From Paenibacillus shirakamiensis (GTDB lineage Bacteria > Bacillota > Bacilli > Paenibacillales > Paenibacillaceae), in NCBI RefSeq assembly GCF_017874255.1, contig NZ_JAGGLD010000001.1, forward strand, positions 1,240,001 through 1,304,000: DNA of 64,000 nt, written 5' to 3'. Shown piece by piece: positions 1 through 10,000 of the stretch (position 1 is its first letter; each line of letters starts with the position of its first letter). Under the pieces are notes generated by a model. That model was not told the DNA's origin. It saw only the letters and a list, made by a program, of their open reading frames with translations, and did not search any database. The position numbers and the translations under genes were made by a program.

Positions 1-2
1 TC

Positions 3-1676
3 ACAGTAGCGGTGGGAAGTAGTATTTGGCTGACCAACATGATAGCACCATCTACGGTTCATGCAGCAGACTTTCCTGCAAATCCTATTTCCAAAAGTGG
101 TTGGGTTCTGACCTCAAATGACGAATTTAATGCAGCAGATTTGAATCAGCAATTATGGTTCCCTTATTACTTGCCACATTGGTCAACACGTGAACTTACG
201 AAAGCCAATTATGAAATTCAAAACGGAAATTTAGTCCTCAAGATCACCCCGGAAATGAAAACTTGGGACCCTATTAAAGATGCGGGCACCGTAATTTCAG
301 GGATTCAGACCGGTGAAAAAGATTGGATTCATCGTTGGACCAATTACACAGCTATTAATCATCACGAAGAGACCGTGCAAAATTTAATTCAGAAATACGG
401 ATATTTTGAACTCCGTGCCAAAGTCCAAAAAGGTTCAGGAATACACTCCGCTTGGTGGATGGTAGGCTTCCAACAAGATCAAAATGCTTCAGGTGAGACG
501 AAAATGAATGCCGAAGTTGATATTTTTGAAACTTTAGGCAATAACCCTACTACCGAACTGATCAATTTACATCCATGGAACGATCCGAACATTACCTCAT
601 CAGGCAACTCCGCCTCTTCTGGAGCTGATTTATCTCAAGATTTTCATGTCTATGGATTTGAATGGACCGAGACGAATATGAAATTCTATCTAGACAATCA
701 ATTAGTGAAGACAATCAATCAAAGCCCGAATTATCCAATGATGACTCTATTAGGACTGTATGAGAAGAGAAATGGAGGCTGGACTGGAGCGTTTGATGCT
801 ACGGTACCGTATCCAAAGAAATTTGAAATTGATTACTTCAGAGCGTATCAAAAAGCACCCGATAGTAATTCGGCCCTCTCTGTTACACGTGAAGGTGAAG
901 ATGCCTACTTATACGGCACGACTAAAGTAACAGACTCCGCTATAGCATCTGGAAAAAGAGTTGCCGGATACATTGGCTCAGGTGCTGCTAATGTGGCTGA
1001 ATATAGAGATATCTATGCGACAAATGCAGGCACTTATCCTTTGCAAATTAACTATATCTCAGGTGAGAATCGTAATCTGTATGTTCAAGTTAATAATAAT
1101 TCACCTGTTCTGCTGTCTAACCTCAATAGTGGTTCATGGAGTAGCAAGGCTGCTACCAACACGACCGTATCGCTTAATGCTGGCCTTAATAACATTCGAT
1201 TCTTCAATAATGATGGGCCTGCTCCAGACATCGATGCTATTACCGTCGGAACTGTAAATAAAGCGCTATCCGCTTCGGTTAGTGCTGGATCACAGAATAG
1301 TGCTTACCCGATTGCAAATATCTCAGATGGAATTGTAAGCACAACCTATCAAAGTGCAGATGCTCCTACGCTGCCGCAAAATATAACTTTTAATTGGAAC
1401 ACACCACAAACCTTAAAACAAATCTCCCTGAGTTCAACGTACGGACAAGGGCAAGGGATTACTAACTTTGATATTCAAGTATCAGACGATGGAATCAACA
1501 ACTGGACTACGATAGCTAGTTCCGGTACTGTGAGCTGGTCGTCGAATACAGCAACTACAGAGAAGAAGAATTTTAGTTTCTCTGAGGTTAGCGGCAAAAA
1601 AGGTCTTCGTCTTGTCGTAAAGCAAGCTAATCTTACATGGAAACATTTTGCTGTAAATGAATTGGAAATTAATTGA
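3..1676 (+). CDS. Secreted GH16 glycoside hydrolase (beta-glucanase-like) with CBM6-like and discoidin-like domains, 5' end cut by window
   Basis: The reading frame is open to the left edge, so the true start lies outside the window. The first visible residues (TVAVGSSIWL...STVHA-A) read as the end of a signal peptide cut after VHA, so the enzyme is probably exported. The catalytic domain covers roughly the first 280 residues. It has the GH16 active-site pattern ExDxxE as EVDIFE, with the putative nucleophile Glu codon at 513-515 and the acid/base Glu at 528-530. GH16 enzymes cleave beta-1,3/1,4-glucans or related galactans; the exact substrate cannot be told. A beta-sandwich resembling CBM6/CBM35 follows (about 285-420), then an F5/8 type C (discoidin-like) domain to the C terminus. 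It converges on the PKS operon and shares a terminator with it, and is probably unrelated to polyketide synthesis. Confidence 0.9.
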   Translation, partial: TVAVGSSIWLTNMIAPSTVHAADFPANPISKSGWVLTSNDEFNAADLNQQLWFPYYLPHWSTRELTKANYEIQNGNLVLKITPEMKTWDPIKDAGTVISGIQTGEKDWIHRWTNYTAINHHEETVQNLIQKYGYFELRAKVQKGSGIHSAWWMVGFQQDQNASGETKMNAEVDIFETLGNNPTTELINLHPWNDPNITSSGNSASSGADLSQDFHVYGFEWTETNMKFYLDNQLVKTINQSPNYPMMTLLGLYEKRNGGWTGAFDATVPYPKKFEIDYFRAYQKAPDSNSALSVTREGEDAYLYGTTKVTDSAIASGKRVAGYIGSGAANVAEYRDIYATNAGTYPLQINYISGENRNLYVQVNNNSPVLLSNLNSGSWSSKAATNTTVSLNAGLNNIRFFNNDGPAPDIDAITVGTVNKALSASVSAGSQNSAYPIANISDGIVSTTYQSADAPTLPQNITFNWNTPQTLKQISLSSTYGQGQGITNFDIQVSDDGINNWTTIASSGTVSWSSNTATTEKKNFSFSEVSGKKGLRLVVKQANLTWKHFAVNELEIN

Positions 1677-1690
1677 TATTAGATTCAACT

Positions 1691-1722
1691 TTCTTACTTT
1701 CTTACTTTCTTACTTTTTTACT
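1691..1722. repeat. Short tandem repeat, 4 x TTCTTACT
   Basis: Four head-to-tail copies of the octamer TTCTTACT (1691-1698, 1699-1706, 1707-1714, 1715-1722), the last with one C to T change. It lies in the spacer just after the stop of the GH16 gene. It is a pyrimidine-rich microsatellite that could vary in copy number. No function is evident. Confidence 0.8.
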
Positions 1723-1779
1723 TTAATATAGGAACTGTAAAAAACCCATAACTCAATATGTATCTTAGTACTCAAAAGT

Positions 1780-1816
1780 AAAAAGGCTGACTCCACAAGT
1801 GGAGTCAGCCTTTTTT
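1780..1816. terminator. Bidirectional intrinsic terminator between the GH16 gene and the PKS operon
   Basis: A perfect 12-bp stem, GGCTGACTCCAC (1785-1796) with GTGGAGTCAGCC (1799-1810), has only AA between the arms. It is flanked by A5 on the left and T6 on the right, so it can end transcripts from both sides. It lies 19 bp beyond the stop codon of the last minus-strand gene, and marks the downstream boundary of the cluster. Confidence 0.93.
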
Positions 1817-1834
1817 ACTGCAAATCATTTTATT

Positions 1835-2794
1835 TTATGACCTTGTTTTTATTTGACGGATCATAGCAGTGAATTGTTCTATATTTGCACCATATGGCGG
1901 CAGTAAAGTAAATCTGGAATTTACTGAGCGCTCCGGTAGACTATATTTTGTAAATGTTGCTAATGTACCAGACGGCCCCAGATCAACATAGACATATTCA
2001 TCATGTTCTGGAAGGCTATTCAGCGCTCCTCTAAAATCGATAGGATCTCTTATAATATCCCAGAAATAATTAGACTGTATCGCAGCAAGTCGCCCTCCTG
2101 TAAGACACGATATAAAAGGAATTTGAGGAGCTGAAATGGATACCGATTGCAAAAAATCCAGATATGATGTCGCAGCAGGTTCAATGTATGAAGAATGAAA
2201 AGCATAGGATACAGGTAATAGTTGGTATGTTACTCTCTGTTTCTTAAGTTCGGCCTCAATGAAAGTCAAAGAATTGGCTAACGCTGAAATCACGAAATGG
2301 GATGAGAAGTTGACGGCAACGAGTTCAGCATATTGCTGTAGAACTGGCCAAGATTGCATGATTTCTGGGGTATGAAGAATAGCTATCATGACTCCCTTTT
2401 CACATGTTGCTATAATGGATTGAGCTTGAGTTATTACAGATGTTAGGCCATCTTCTACAGAAATAATTCCAGAAACACTTGCAGAAGCAAATTCACCCAT
2501 ACTTGAACCCGTCACAAACTGCGGCGTAATCCCTTCCTCTATTACAAGCTGAGCTAGAGCATATTCAACCATAAATATAGCTGCATGAGTATAAAGCAAA
2601 TCTTTAAACGGCGGCTTTGCCCGTTGCTCTGAGTAGAGGCAAGCTATGACTGAACCCCCTGTATGATCTCCAAAGATTTCATCCAACTCTTCCATCCCTT
2701 TGCGAAACATAGCGTGATATCGAAATAGCTCTAATCCCATGCCATAATATTGAGAACCTTGACCTGAGAACATAAAGACTACCGATGCAGACAT
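1835..2794 (-). CDS. AT-like acyl hydrolase of trans-AT PKS (PedC/PksD type)
   Basis: A 319-residue stand-alone acyltransferase fold with the N-terminal GQGSQ motif, active-site serine in GSSMGE (Ser98) and the catalytic His in AFHS (about His200). The Arg that holds the malonyl carboxylate in malonyl transferases (visible as MRGELM in the AT-ER protein of this cluster) aligns with Ala124 here, and the usual GHSxGE is GSSxGE. Both changes argue against malonyl loading. They fit the acyl-hydrolase clade, which clears stalled acetyl and acyl groups from ACPs as an editing enzyme. The gene is the last of the operon; its ATG overlaps the upstream stop as TAATG and has GAGGAG as ribosome binding site. 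The alternative is a second transferase of unusual specificity. Confidence 0.85.
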   Translation of the reverse strand: MSASVVFMFSGQGSQYYGMGLELFRYHAMFRKGMEELDEIFGDHTGGSVIACLYSEQRAKPPFKDLLYTHAAIFMVEYALAQLVIEEGITPQFVTGSSMGEFASASVSGIISVEDGLTSVITQAQSIIATCEKGVMIAILHTPEIMQSWPVLQQYAELVAVNFSSHFVISALANSLTFIEAELKKQRVTYQLLPVSYAFHSSYIEPAATSYLDFLQSVSISAPQIPFISCLTGGRLAAIQSNYFWDIIRDPIDFRGALNSLPEHDEYVYVDLGPSGTLATFTKYSLPERSVNSRFTLLPPYGANIEQFTAMIRQIKTRS

Positions 2795-3441
2795 TATACA
2801 CTCCTCATTCGAAATGAAATAAAGTGCTCTTTTTGTTCTAACTGAATATAAATATTTTGTTTGGACAATTCCTCCATACTAATGCCCGGCTCAGATCCGT
2901 AACAGTGCCCAGGATATATTTTCGTCTGGGGAGAGATCAACCCTTTAATTTCCTGAATACTATAGAACATTTCTTCTGCTGAACCCCCTTTCAAATGACA
3001 GAAACCACAGCCTTCAATGAACAAAGTATCTCCTGTGAACAGATGCTGCTCTGCCCAAAAACACATACTACCAGCCGTATGTCCTGGAGTATGGATAGCC
3101 AGAACTCTTGTTGAACCGAGCCAAAATTCTTCTCGATCTTGCAGACCCATTAAATTTCGACATCGATATCCGTAGTAATTTATTTCTTCTTGAGACATGA
3201 GTACAGATGCATTAAAATGTTCTACCAAAGGCTCGACCAGATTCACATGATCGTGGTGGGAATGCGTGAGAGCTATGAAAGTAAGATTAAGTTTATGCTT
3301 GTTTATAACTCCTTCAATAAGTTCAAGCTCCCACGCCGGATCTATAATTACGGCCTGCTTCGTCTTTAAATCTATAAGAATATAGCAATAATTTACTAGA
3401 TATGGTCCCGAAGTACGGATAGCGATAACCTCCGTATTCAT
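2794..3441 (-). CDS. Metallo-beta-lactamase-fold hydrolase (PksB/BaeB-like)
   Basis: A 215-residue glyoxalase II-like protein. The metal-binding motif HxHxDH is intact (His60, His62, Asp64, His65), with further ligands His121 in PGHT, Asp138 in TGDT and His179 in PGHC, so two zinc ions are likely. Homologues such as PksB/BaeB occur in many trans-AT clusters and can hydrolyse acyl thioesters, so a second proofreading hydrolase beside the AT-like one is plausible. Its ATG directly follows the stop of the oxidoreductase gene (TAA-ATG), and its own stop overlaps the start of the next gene, showing tight translational coupling. Fold is certain; substrate is inferred from context. Confidence 0.85.
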   Translation of the reverse strand: MNTEVIAIRTSGPYLVNYCYILIDLKTKQAVIIDPAWELELIEGVINKHKLNLTFIALTHSHHDHVNLVEPLVEHFNASVLMSQEEINYYGYRCRNLMGLQDREEFWLGSTRVLAIHTPGHTAGSMCFWAEQHLFTGDTLFIEGCGFCHLKGGSAEEMFYSIQEIKGLISPQTKIYPGHCYGSEPGISMEELSKQNIYIQLEQKEHFISFRMRSV

Positions 3442-4638
3442 TTACTTGAACATCTCCCGCCAATTCTCAGCATTCGTTGCTATAAAAAGATCCTTAAGAT
3501 TTCCATATTTTTTATAAGGACAGCAGAATTCCTTGTGTAATACTAATAAGCAGGCATTACAAGAGATGCAATCGGCTTTTTCTTTTCCTTCTCCATGTAA
3601 CCATCGATTAGGTAGATTCGGTTCGGAAATAAGTGGTCGACAGAGCGATAAAAAATCTACATTTCCTTCCTGCAAAATAGCTTCCATTCGATCGATTTGA
3701 CGATGTCCCCCTACTAATAGGAGAGGAATGGATAGTTTTATCTCTTTTACGTAATCATAATAGTAGGATTCCTTCTCTGGTTTATTAATTTTGGTCCGCG
3801 CTTCCGGTATAGGGACAACAGGAAAGCCGAGTTCCTCTTCAGTTCGAACCAGACAATCCCACATCCCCCCACTAATCTCTATTGCATCTACACCCGTTTT
3901 TTCCATCTCATACAGTAATTCATGTAAGTTTTCTTTGCAAATCCCTCCCTTTACATGATCATCTGCGTTCATTTTAATAAGAATAGGGAAATCCCCCACC
4001 TCTTGACGTGCTTTACTGATAATATCCCGAATAATGTTCACGCGATTCTCGGCGGAGCCGCCATATCGGTCTGTACGTCTATTCGTATATGGAGAAAGAA
4101 ATGAACTTAACAGGTAGCCATGCGCAGCATGAAACTGAACCCCATCGAACCCGGCTTTTTGCACTCTTACAATAGCATCTGCAAAATAAAGAATAATTCT
4201 TTCGATCTCCTCCAGGTGAAGCTCCCTTGCTTTCTTGAGGAGAATAGGAGATTCCACTTCAGATGGAGCAATACAATCTGCGGATACATAATGATGTACT
4301 TGCCTTCCAGGATGGTTCAACTGTGCGATAACCTTACAGTGCGGGTCCGTCCGATGAACAATATCCGCAATCTGTGCAATTTCTGGAATGAAGGAGTCAT
4401 CATAAATACAGGCCTGTCCCTCCGTTCGTTTGGCTGTAGGCGTAGCTGCCATAGCACCTGTAACAATTAGTCCAACGCCCCCTTTTGCAAGATCTTGATA
4501 GACTTGGAGAATAGAGGGTTCCATTTTTCCATCAGAAGACATTTTACTTTCCCCTGTTGCCGATCTGACTAATCTATTCTTAAGAACTAGGCTTGCAATC
4601 TTTCCCTCAGAAAATACTTTGAATTCATGTCTGCTCAT
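3442..4638 (-). CDS. Old-yellow-enzyme-family NADH:flavin oxidoreductase
   Basis: A 398-residue FMN TIM barrel of the OYE/2,4-dienoyl-CoA reductase family. It shows QLNHPGRQ (106-113), the His170/His173/Tyr175 active-site group in HAAHGY, and the FLSPxxNxRxDxYGG signature (180-194). Near the C terminus it keeps a cysteine cluster (C357, C360, C363, C372/C373) reminiscent of the 4Fe-4S site of dienoyl-CoA reductases, but it is too short for their FAD/NAD domain. It overlaps the TE gene as ATGA, so it is part of the operon. It may reduce a C=C bond of the polyene in trans or after release, or oxidise the product; the assembly line carries no ER domain of its own. Step and substrate are unknown. 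Confidence 0.85.
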   Translation of the reverse strand: MSRHEFKVFSEGKIASLVLKNRLVRSATGESKMSSDGKMEPSILQVYQDLAKGGVGLIVTGAMAATPTAKRTEGQACIYDDSFIPEIAQIADIVHRTDPHCKVIAQLNHPGRQVHHYVSADCIAPSEVESPILLKKARELHLEEIERIILYFADAIVRVQKAGFDGVQFHAAHGYLLSSFLSPYTNRRTDRYGGSAENRVNIIRDIISKARQEVGDFPILIKMNADDHVKGGICKENLHELLYEMEKTGVDAIEISGGMWDCLVRTEEELGFPVVPIPEARTKINKPEKESYYYDYVKEIKLSIPLLLVGGHRQIDRMEAILQEGNVDFLSLCRPLISEPNLPNRWLHGEGKEKADCISCNACLLVLHKEFCCPYKKYGNLKDLFIATNAENWREMFK

Positions 4639-7004
4639 ATGTTCTCTCCTATCTTCAATATCGTTTGTTCATATTTTGAGTTTGAGTTATATAATTCAGC
4701 ACAAAATTCTGTAATACGCTGCATGGCCGCGGAACTGGATAATAAGCCATAATGGCTATTAGCAGGCACATCCATGACTTCAAAATGAGGAAGCAATGCC
4801 TTCCATTCTTCCCAATATCTCGAACTTTCCTTTCGCTCTCCCCAAGTGAAATAAGGCAATAGATCTCCGTAAAATGACTCACCTTCACAGCGGAAATAAT
4901 AGGCGGACACCTCATCTGGGTATAATAGAGGAAGAATCGGATATTGACTAAGCTGATAAGCTACCTGTATACGAATACTCTGAAGGACACGAGTTTTCCA
5001 GTCCGGATGAATGCTATTCATCCCGCGTTCTTCAGCGATTAGAAGTAGCTGCTCTAAAAAAACTAAAGAATCTACATTCTTGGAATTCGTATACATCTGT
5101 TCTGCATGAATTAGCTTATCCGTAACACTGTGGCCATCTTGAGATGGATAGGCCATGAGGATAGAATTTACAGCTTGGAGTGAAATGATTTTCTTATACT
5201 CCTCCAAATCTTCCTGTTCTTTCTGATAGGGGGTTTGAAGATAAGAATCTATGAATACGATGGACTGCACCGACTGACCCAATTCTTGCAATTGCCGTGT
5301 GATTTCATAAGCGATGCGGCCTCCAAGTGAAAATCCCCCTAACTCATAAGGTCCTTGAGGCTGAACCGATTGAATAATCTGAATATAATAGGCTGCCATA
5401 GCTTGAATGCCTTGAAGTGGTTCGCGAGAAGTCATCCAGCCCCTCGGCTGAATGCCATACATAGGACGATCCACATGCCTAGCAATCGAAGTATAGGAAT
5501 GGACGGAACCATTGCCTCCATGAATCCAAAAGATGGGTCGCCCTTTCAAGGAACCTTGATGTAGCTTAATAAGTTCGGGATATTGGGGCCATGCGGACGG
5601 GAACAACCTGTTTTCTAGATTCCATCTTTTTAATACCGTGTTCTTCGGTGGTAATTCAGAGCCCAATGGTATAGGCGAGACAGAAGTATATTCCGGCAAC
5701 CTAATAGGCTCCAATGAATCTATCGCAGATGAATCAGTAGTAGAACTCAGATGCTCCGCAATCCATAAAGCTAGGTCTCGAATTGTTGAATTCTCATGAA
5801 TTTGTGCCAAGGTAAGCTCTATACTGAAGATTTGATTAAGATCTCTAACCCATTCAATACCTGCGATCGAATCCAGACCCACTTGAATAAAGGAAATCTC
5901 CACGTCTACATCCTTTCGATGCAGATCCAGCACACATGCAAAACTAGTAATGAGTTTTTCCATTACCTCCTCTAATGTCATACTTTGTATTGGGGAAGTA
6001 GTAGCGATGGTATGAGTGAGTTGAACTTGTGATACAGGAGAATTGCCCGTTCCTTGCTTAAGAACCGGAATGATTGAATGCGCACTTCCCTGTACCTCAT
6101 CATTTTGAAATAAAATTCCTCTCATACTTATGATTAGTTCACCTTTTTCCCCACACCAATCCATATCAAACTGCTGCATACCTTTATGATTCGTATATCC
6201 TTTAACGCATACCCATACAGGACTAATTGAACTATCTATACATTCCCATTCATCTACATATTGTAGCCTCGGTAGGGGGTCCCCTTCTGTGACATCTGTG
6301 ATGCTATGTGCCACGCTAGTAAGACCTATGTTCCAAGCCTGAATGTAGGAGTAGACATTTGCTTGGTCATTATTCTTAACTGGATTAATTGAAGAAGAGG
6401 GTACTTTTATTCGCGTTACACCTTGAAGTCCCTCTCTATAGAGCTGGCTCCAACTCAAGTTGATATTTGACTTGCGCTGTAGCATAGCTCTTCCTTGACA
6501 ATGCACTAAGGGTTCTTCATCCTCGGCAGAATTACTGTATATCTCAAATAAAATTTCTTCGCCTTGTTCAATTAAATAAGTATGCAGATCCATGGATGTT
6601 GAATTTTGTCCACTTGGTATTCCCCATGCGATCTCATAAAGATGGATTATCGTTTCCTCATCGTGTTCTTGATGTGCTATGCCCTTAAGAAGGGCAGCTC
6701 TAATCATCTCAAGATAGAGAAACTCACTAAGATGATCCTTATTATCCTGCTGTGTATTCCCCCAATATAACTTGTCTTGCGCAAAATTCGAAGAAAACTC
6801 AAGGTTTGTAAGTCCACTGATGTTATGATGCAACAGCGGATGTTCTCTTAATTCAGATACATGACCAACCTCAGAAGAATCCTGTTTCTGCGTCTCCTCC
6901 TTTTCTTCTATACGATGATGGAATTGGTAAAGTACATCCATGGCGTCCTCTTTGCTTATACGCTTATGTTTGACTTCAGAAAGAACATATTCTAAAAAAT
7001 TCAC
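4635..7004 (-). CDS. PKS-F: terminal PKS protein, degenerate DH - beta-branching ACP - thioesterase
   Basis: A 789-residue protein that completes the last module, whose KS ends PKS-E. An N-terminal helical docking segment (about 1-35) precedes a DH-like domain (about 55-340). This starts with the usual HPLLHxN but has lost HxxxGxxxxP (NTQQDNKDHLSE stands there), so it should not dehydrate. The ACP (345-415) has Ser379 in GLDSIAGIEW; the Trp six residues after Ser is the known mark of ACPs that receive HMGS-dependent beta-branches. The type I thioesterase (about 485-780) has Ser559 in GFSLGG and a late His near 751, so it can release the chain as acid or lactone. The start is GTG, overlapping the PKS-E stop as GTGA behind AGGAGG. 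Confidence 0.93.
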   Translation of the reverse strand: MNFLEYVLSEVKHKRISKEDAMDVLYQFHHRIEEKEETQKQDSSEVGHVSELREHPLLHHNISGLTNLEFSSNFAQDKLYWGNTQQDNKDHLSEFLYLEMIRAALLKGIAHQEHDEETIIHLYEIAWGIPSGQNSTSMDLHTYLIEQGEEILFEIYSNSAEDEEPLVHCQGRAMLQRKSNINLSWSQLYREGLQGVTRIKVPSSSINPVKNNDQANVYSYIQAWNIGLTSVAHSITDVTEGDPLPRLQYVDEWECIDSSISPVWVCVKGYTNHKGMQQFDMDWCGEKGELIISMRGILFQNDEVQGSAHSIIPVLKQGTGNSPVSQVQLTHTIATTSPIQSMTLEEVMEKLITSFACVLDLHRKDVDVEISFIQVGLDSIAGIEWVRDLNQIFSIELTLAQIHENSTIRDLALWIAEHLSSTTDSSAIDSLEPIRLPEYTSVSPIPLGSELPPKNTVLKRWNLENRLFPSAWPQYPELIKLHQGSLKGRPIFWIHGGNGSVHSYTSIARHVDRPMYGIQPRGWMTSREPLQGIQAMAAYYIQIIQSVQPQGPYELGGFSLGGRIAYEITRQLQELGQSVQSIVFIDSYLQTPYQKEQEDLEEYKKIISLQAVNSILMAYPSQDGHSVTDKLIHAEQMYTNSKNVDSLVFLEQLLLIAEERGMNSIHPDWKTRVLQSIRIQVAYQLSQYPILPLLYPDEVSAYYFRCEGESFYGDLLPYFTWGERKESSRYWEEWKALLPHFEVMDVPANSHYGLLSSSAAMQRITEFCAELYNSNSKYEQTILKIGENI

Positions 7005-10000
7005 CCTCTCATCCTCCTATCCTCGGCAGTCGTTACGCTCAACGCTTTCATTTCTTCTGCGGCTAATTCTACGGAAATAGATTCACGAATGACCTGATCA
7101 AGTAGTGCTTCATAAGATGCATAGTCAAATGCACCATGGGCCACAATCGAATTGTAAGATTTATTCAGAACTTCTGAAGTAGTCTCGACCCTCTGGCTTT
7201 CTTTAGCTATAGGAGCATTCATTAACGGTTCTGTCATCAATTGAATATGATCGGCTTCTGAGATCCAGAATGATTCTCTTGCAAAGGGATAAGTGGGCAG
7301 CGGAATTCTTCCTGGATTTCCTCCTAGATATAGCATTGTCCAATCAAGCCGTAGTCCCTTTACCCAGAAGTTCAAAAGTTTGTTTAGTTTTCTTCGTTGT
7401 ATCCATTTGCTTATGGTCTCTTGCATTTCGTCATCATTTGAAAGCATAGCGATCACTTCCTTGTTGGGCTTCACTTGCCCTCTAAATGAGCCTTGTACAA
7501 GTTCACCATAATCTACAAACTGCTGAAGGTAGACTTTAAGGTCCACTAGCGATGTCACAATCCAAGCTACTCGTTCTTCCATGGACTCTCTACCTACTTG
7601 CAGTGTGTAGGCTATCCGTCTTAAATCGCTCTCCGTATACCTTCCCTCATTGATCGCTACATATAGACTTGAAGCCTTCTGGTTCAGCTGTTCTTCTGTC
7701 CGCGCGGAGAGTAAAATTGCTACTTCATCCGTGGAATTTACAGTCTGCTGAAGGTGTACCTGATGGAAATCCCCTTCCTCGATAATCAGATGTGCATTGG
7801 CTCCACCTGCGCCAAATGAGGATAATCCTGCTCTTCGAGGATACTCTTGATGTTGTCCATCAATATCGACAATAGGTCTCTTCCAATCCTGTAATTCTCG
7901 CTGAATGACAAAGGGTGAATTTAAGAAATCGATGTTCGGATTGGTCACCTCAGCATGTATCGTAGGAACTAATTGTCTATGACGAAGTTGAAGAAGAATT
8001 TTCGTCAGTCCAGCAATGCCTGCGGCACTTTCACCATGTCCAAGATTAGACTTGATTGAGCCAATTGAACAGAATTGTTGATGATCTGTATCCTGAGCAA
8101 AGGCCATGGATAATCCGGCAATTTCGATAGGGTCACCAAGCGATGTACCCGTACCATGTGCCTCAATATAACTTACCGTCCTTGCATGCACATCTGCCTT
8201 TTTCAATGCACCTAAGATGAGTTGGGATTGGAGCTGAGGATTAGGTACGGTGTATCCGTTTGTTTTCCCACCAGCATTTAACATACTTCCTTTTAATACG
8301 CCGTACACGGTATCCCCGTCAGCTATAGCACGTTCTAAAGGTTTGAGAATAACAGCTCCAACTCCCTCTGCATCAACAAATCCGTCAGCTCCTTCGCCAA
8401 AGGATCTACATTGATTTCCAGAAGACAACATGCTCATAGCTGATAATTTCAAGTAATGCTTAGGATCAGTAATAAGATTGACGCCACCCGCAATAGCGCA
8501 ATCTATACTTCCACTGATTAAGCTCTCCATAGCCAAGTGAATTGCCGTTAATGATGACGAACATGCGGTATCTACAGCTAGACTAGGACCATGGAAATTA
8601 AATAGATAAGATACACGGTTAGCAATAGACCAATAGGCAGGTCCGGTTGGATAATTCCCATTCATAGCACCTACGAATACACCAACTTGTCCACTGCCGG
8701 ATAAAGTAGAAGGCGTGTACCCCGCGTCTTCAATACAAGCATAGGCAATTTCTAAAAATTTGCGTTCTTGAGGATCCATTTGCTTGGCTTCTTTCGGAGA
8801 TATGCCAAAGAACAGCGGATCAAAACAATCATAGTCTTCAATAAATCCGCCCCATTTTGTATATATAGCACCACGCTTACCTTTTATTTCATCAAAATAA
8901 TGTGTATTGTCCCAACGCACTTGTGGGATCTCTGTAATTTGATTCCGCCCAGATTTAAGCACTTCCCATAATGCATAGGTATCATCAATTCCTGGATATT
9001 TTCCAGCTAATCCAATGATTGCGATGTCCTTCTTGATTGAAGGTAAGCCAGTCTGTCCAGCTGCCAGCGCCGCTATATTCATTCCTCTTTGCGGGGAAAG
9101 AAATTTTCTTCCTGTTATCTGCCCGGGCTGAAGCCTATACCCATCCTCTAATTCAAGGGGGTGTACGGGCTGCACATACGGAGTCTCATCTAAAGCCGTC
9201 TCTTCTAAAGCCTTCTCTATATCTTGATATGGGCGGTAACCCAGTATTGCTATAAGCTCTTCTCTGCGAGTATCTAGGAAATGATCTGTAAGTTCATCGA
9301 TTGTCTGATATTCGAAAAACAGAGTACTGCTCACATTCGCAAAATAGGGATGTAATGCATTCGTTAGTTGAACAACGATGATGGAATCCATTCCGTAGGT
9401 CTCCAAAGGCTCTGCTGGATCTAATTGCTGAGTAGGAATTTTTAACGTATCTGCAATAATTTTTAATAATAAATGCATGCTTTTTGTTCGCAGCGACTCC
9501 TTTTCATTTGAACTGCTTTTTTGATGTACTCCCTCCACAAGAGTAGAACTTGATTTAGAAGGGAGGTTAGGAATAGATGTTACAATCTTTTGCCTAGTAG
9601 GATTAAGCTTGCTCTCTTTTTGCTGACGCACCCTGCCATTACTCTGAGCCATGACAATTTGTTGCCCCCACTTATGCATGTCGGATGCTGGAAATGAAAT
9701 GGAATCAAAACCTTCCTGAGCAAGTAAACGATTCCATGTATGCACACTTAAACCCGGAGAACCGGTTAGACGGTTCTTCGGATCTTCATACTTCCACCAA
9801 CCCTCTAATAATCCGAAGGTAAGATGAGTGAAGAACGACTGTCCATGAAGTTCATTTAGTAGAAGCACGCCATTCATTTTCAGCATAGCTTTTACATTTC
9901 TAATTGTCTTACGCATGTTGGGCGTAGCATGTAATACATTGGCCGCAATAGCGATATCATATTCCCCAGCGTGAATATCTTGCGGATATACAGCAGATTC

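Noticed and set aside
961..1257. Open frames inside the GH16 gene and many plus-strand frames (60-120 codons) opposite the PKS genes
   Set aside because: They lie wholly within genes with clear protein families, lack ribosome binding sites and recognisable motifs, and are expected in long coding DNA.
1691..1722. CRISPR-like array
   Set aside because: Only an 8-bp unit repeated head to tail without spacers; it is a simple microsatellite.
1835..2794. Calling the last gene the malonyl-CoA transacylase of the cluster
   Set aside because: The malonyl-binding Arg is missing and the AT-ER protein supplies a canonical GHSLGE/MRGELM transferase.
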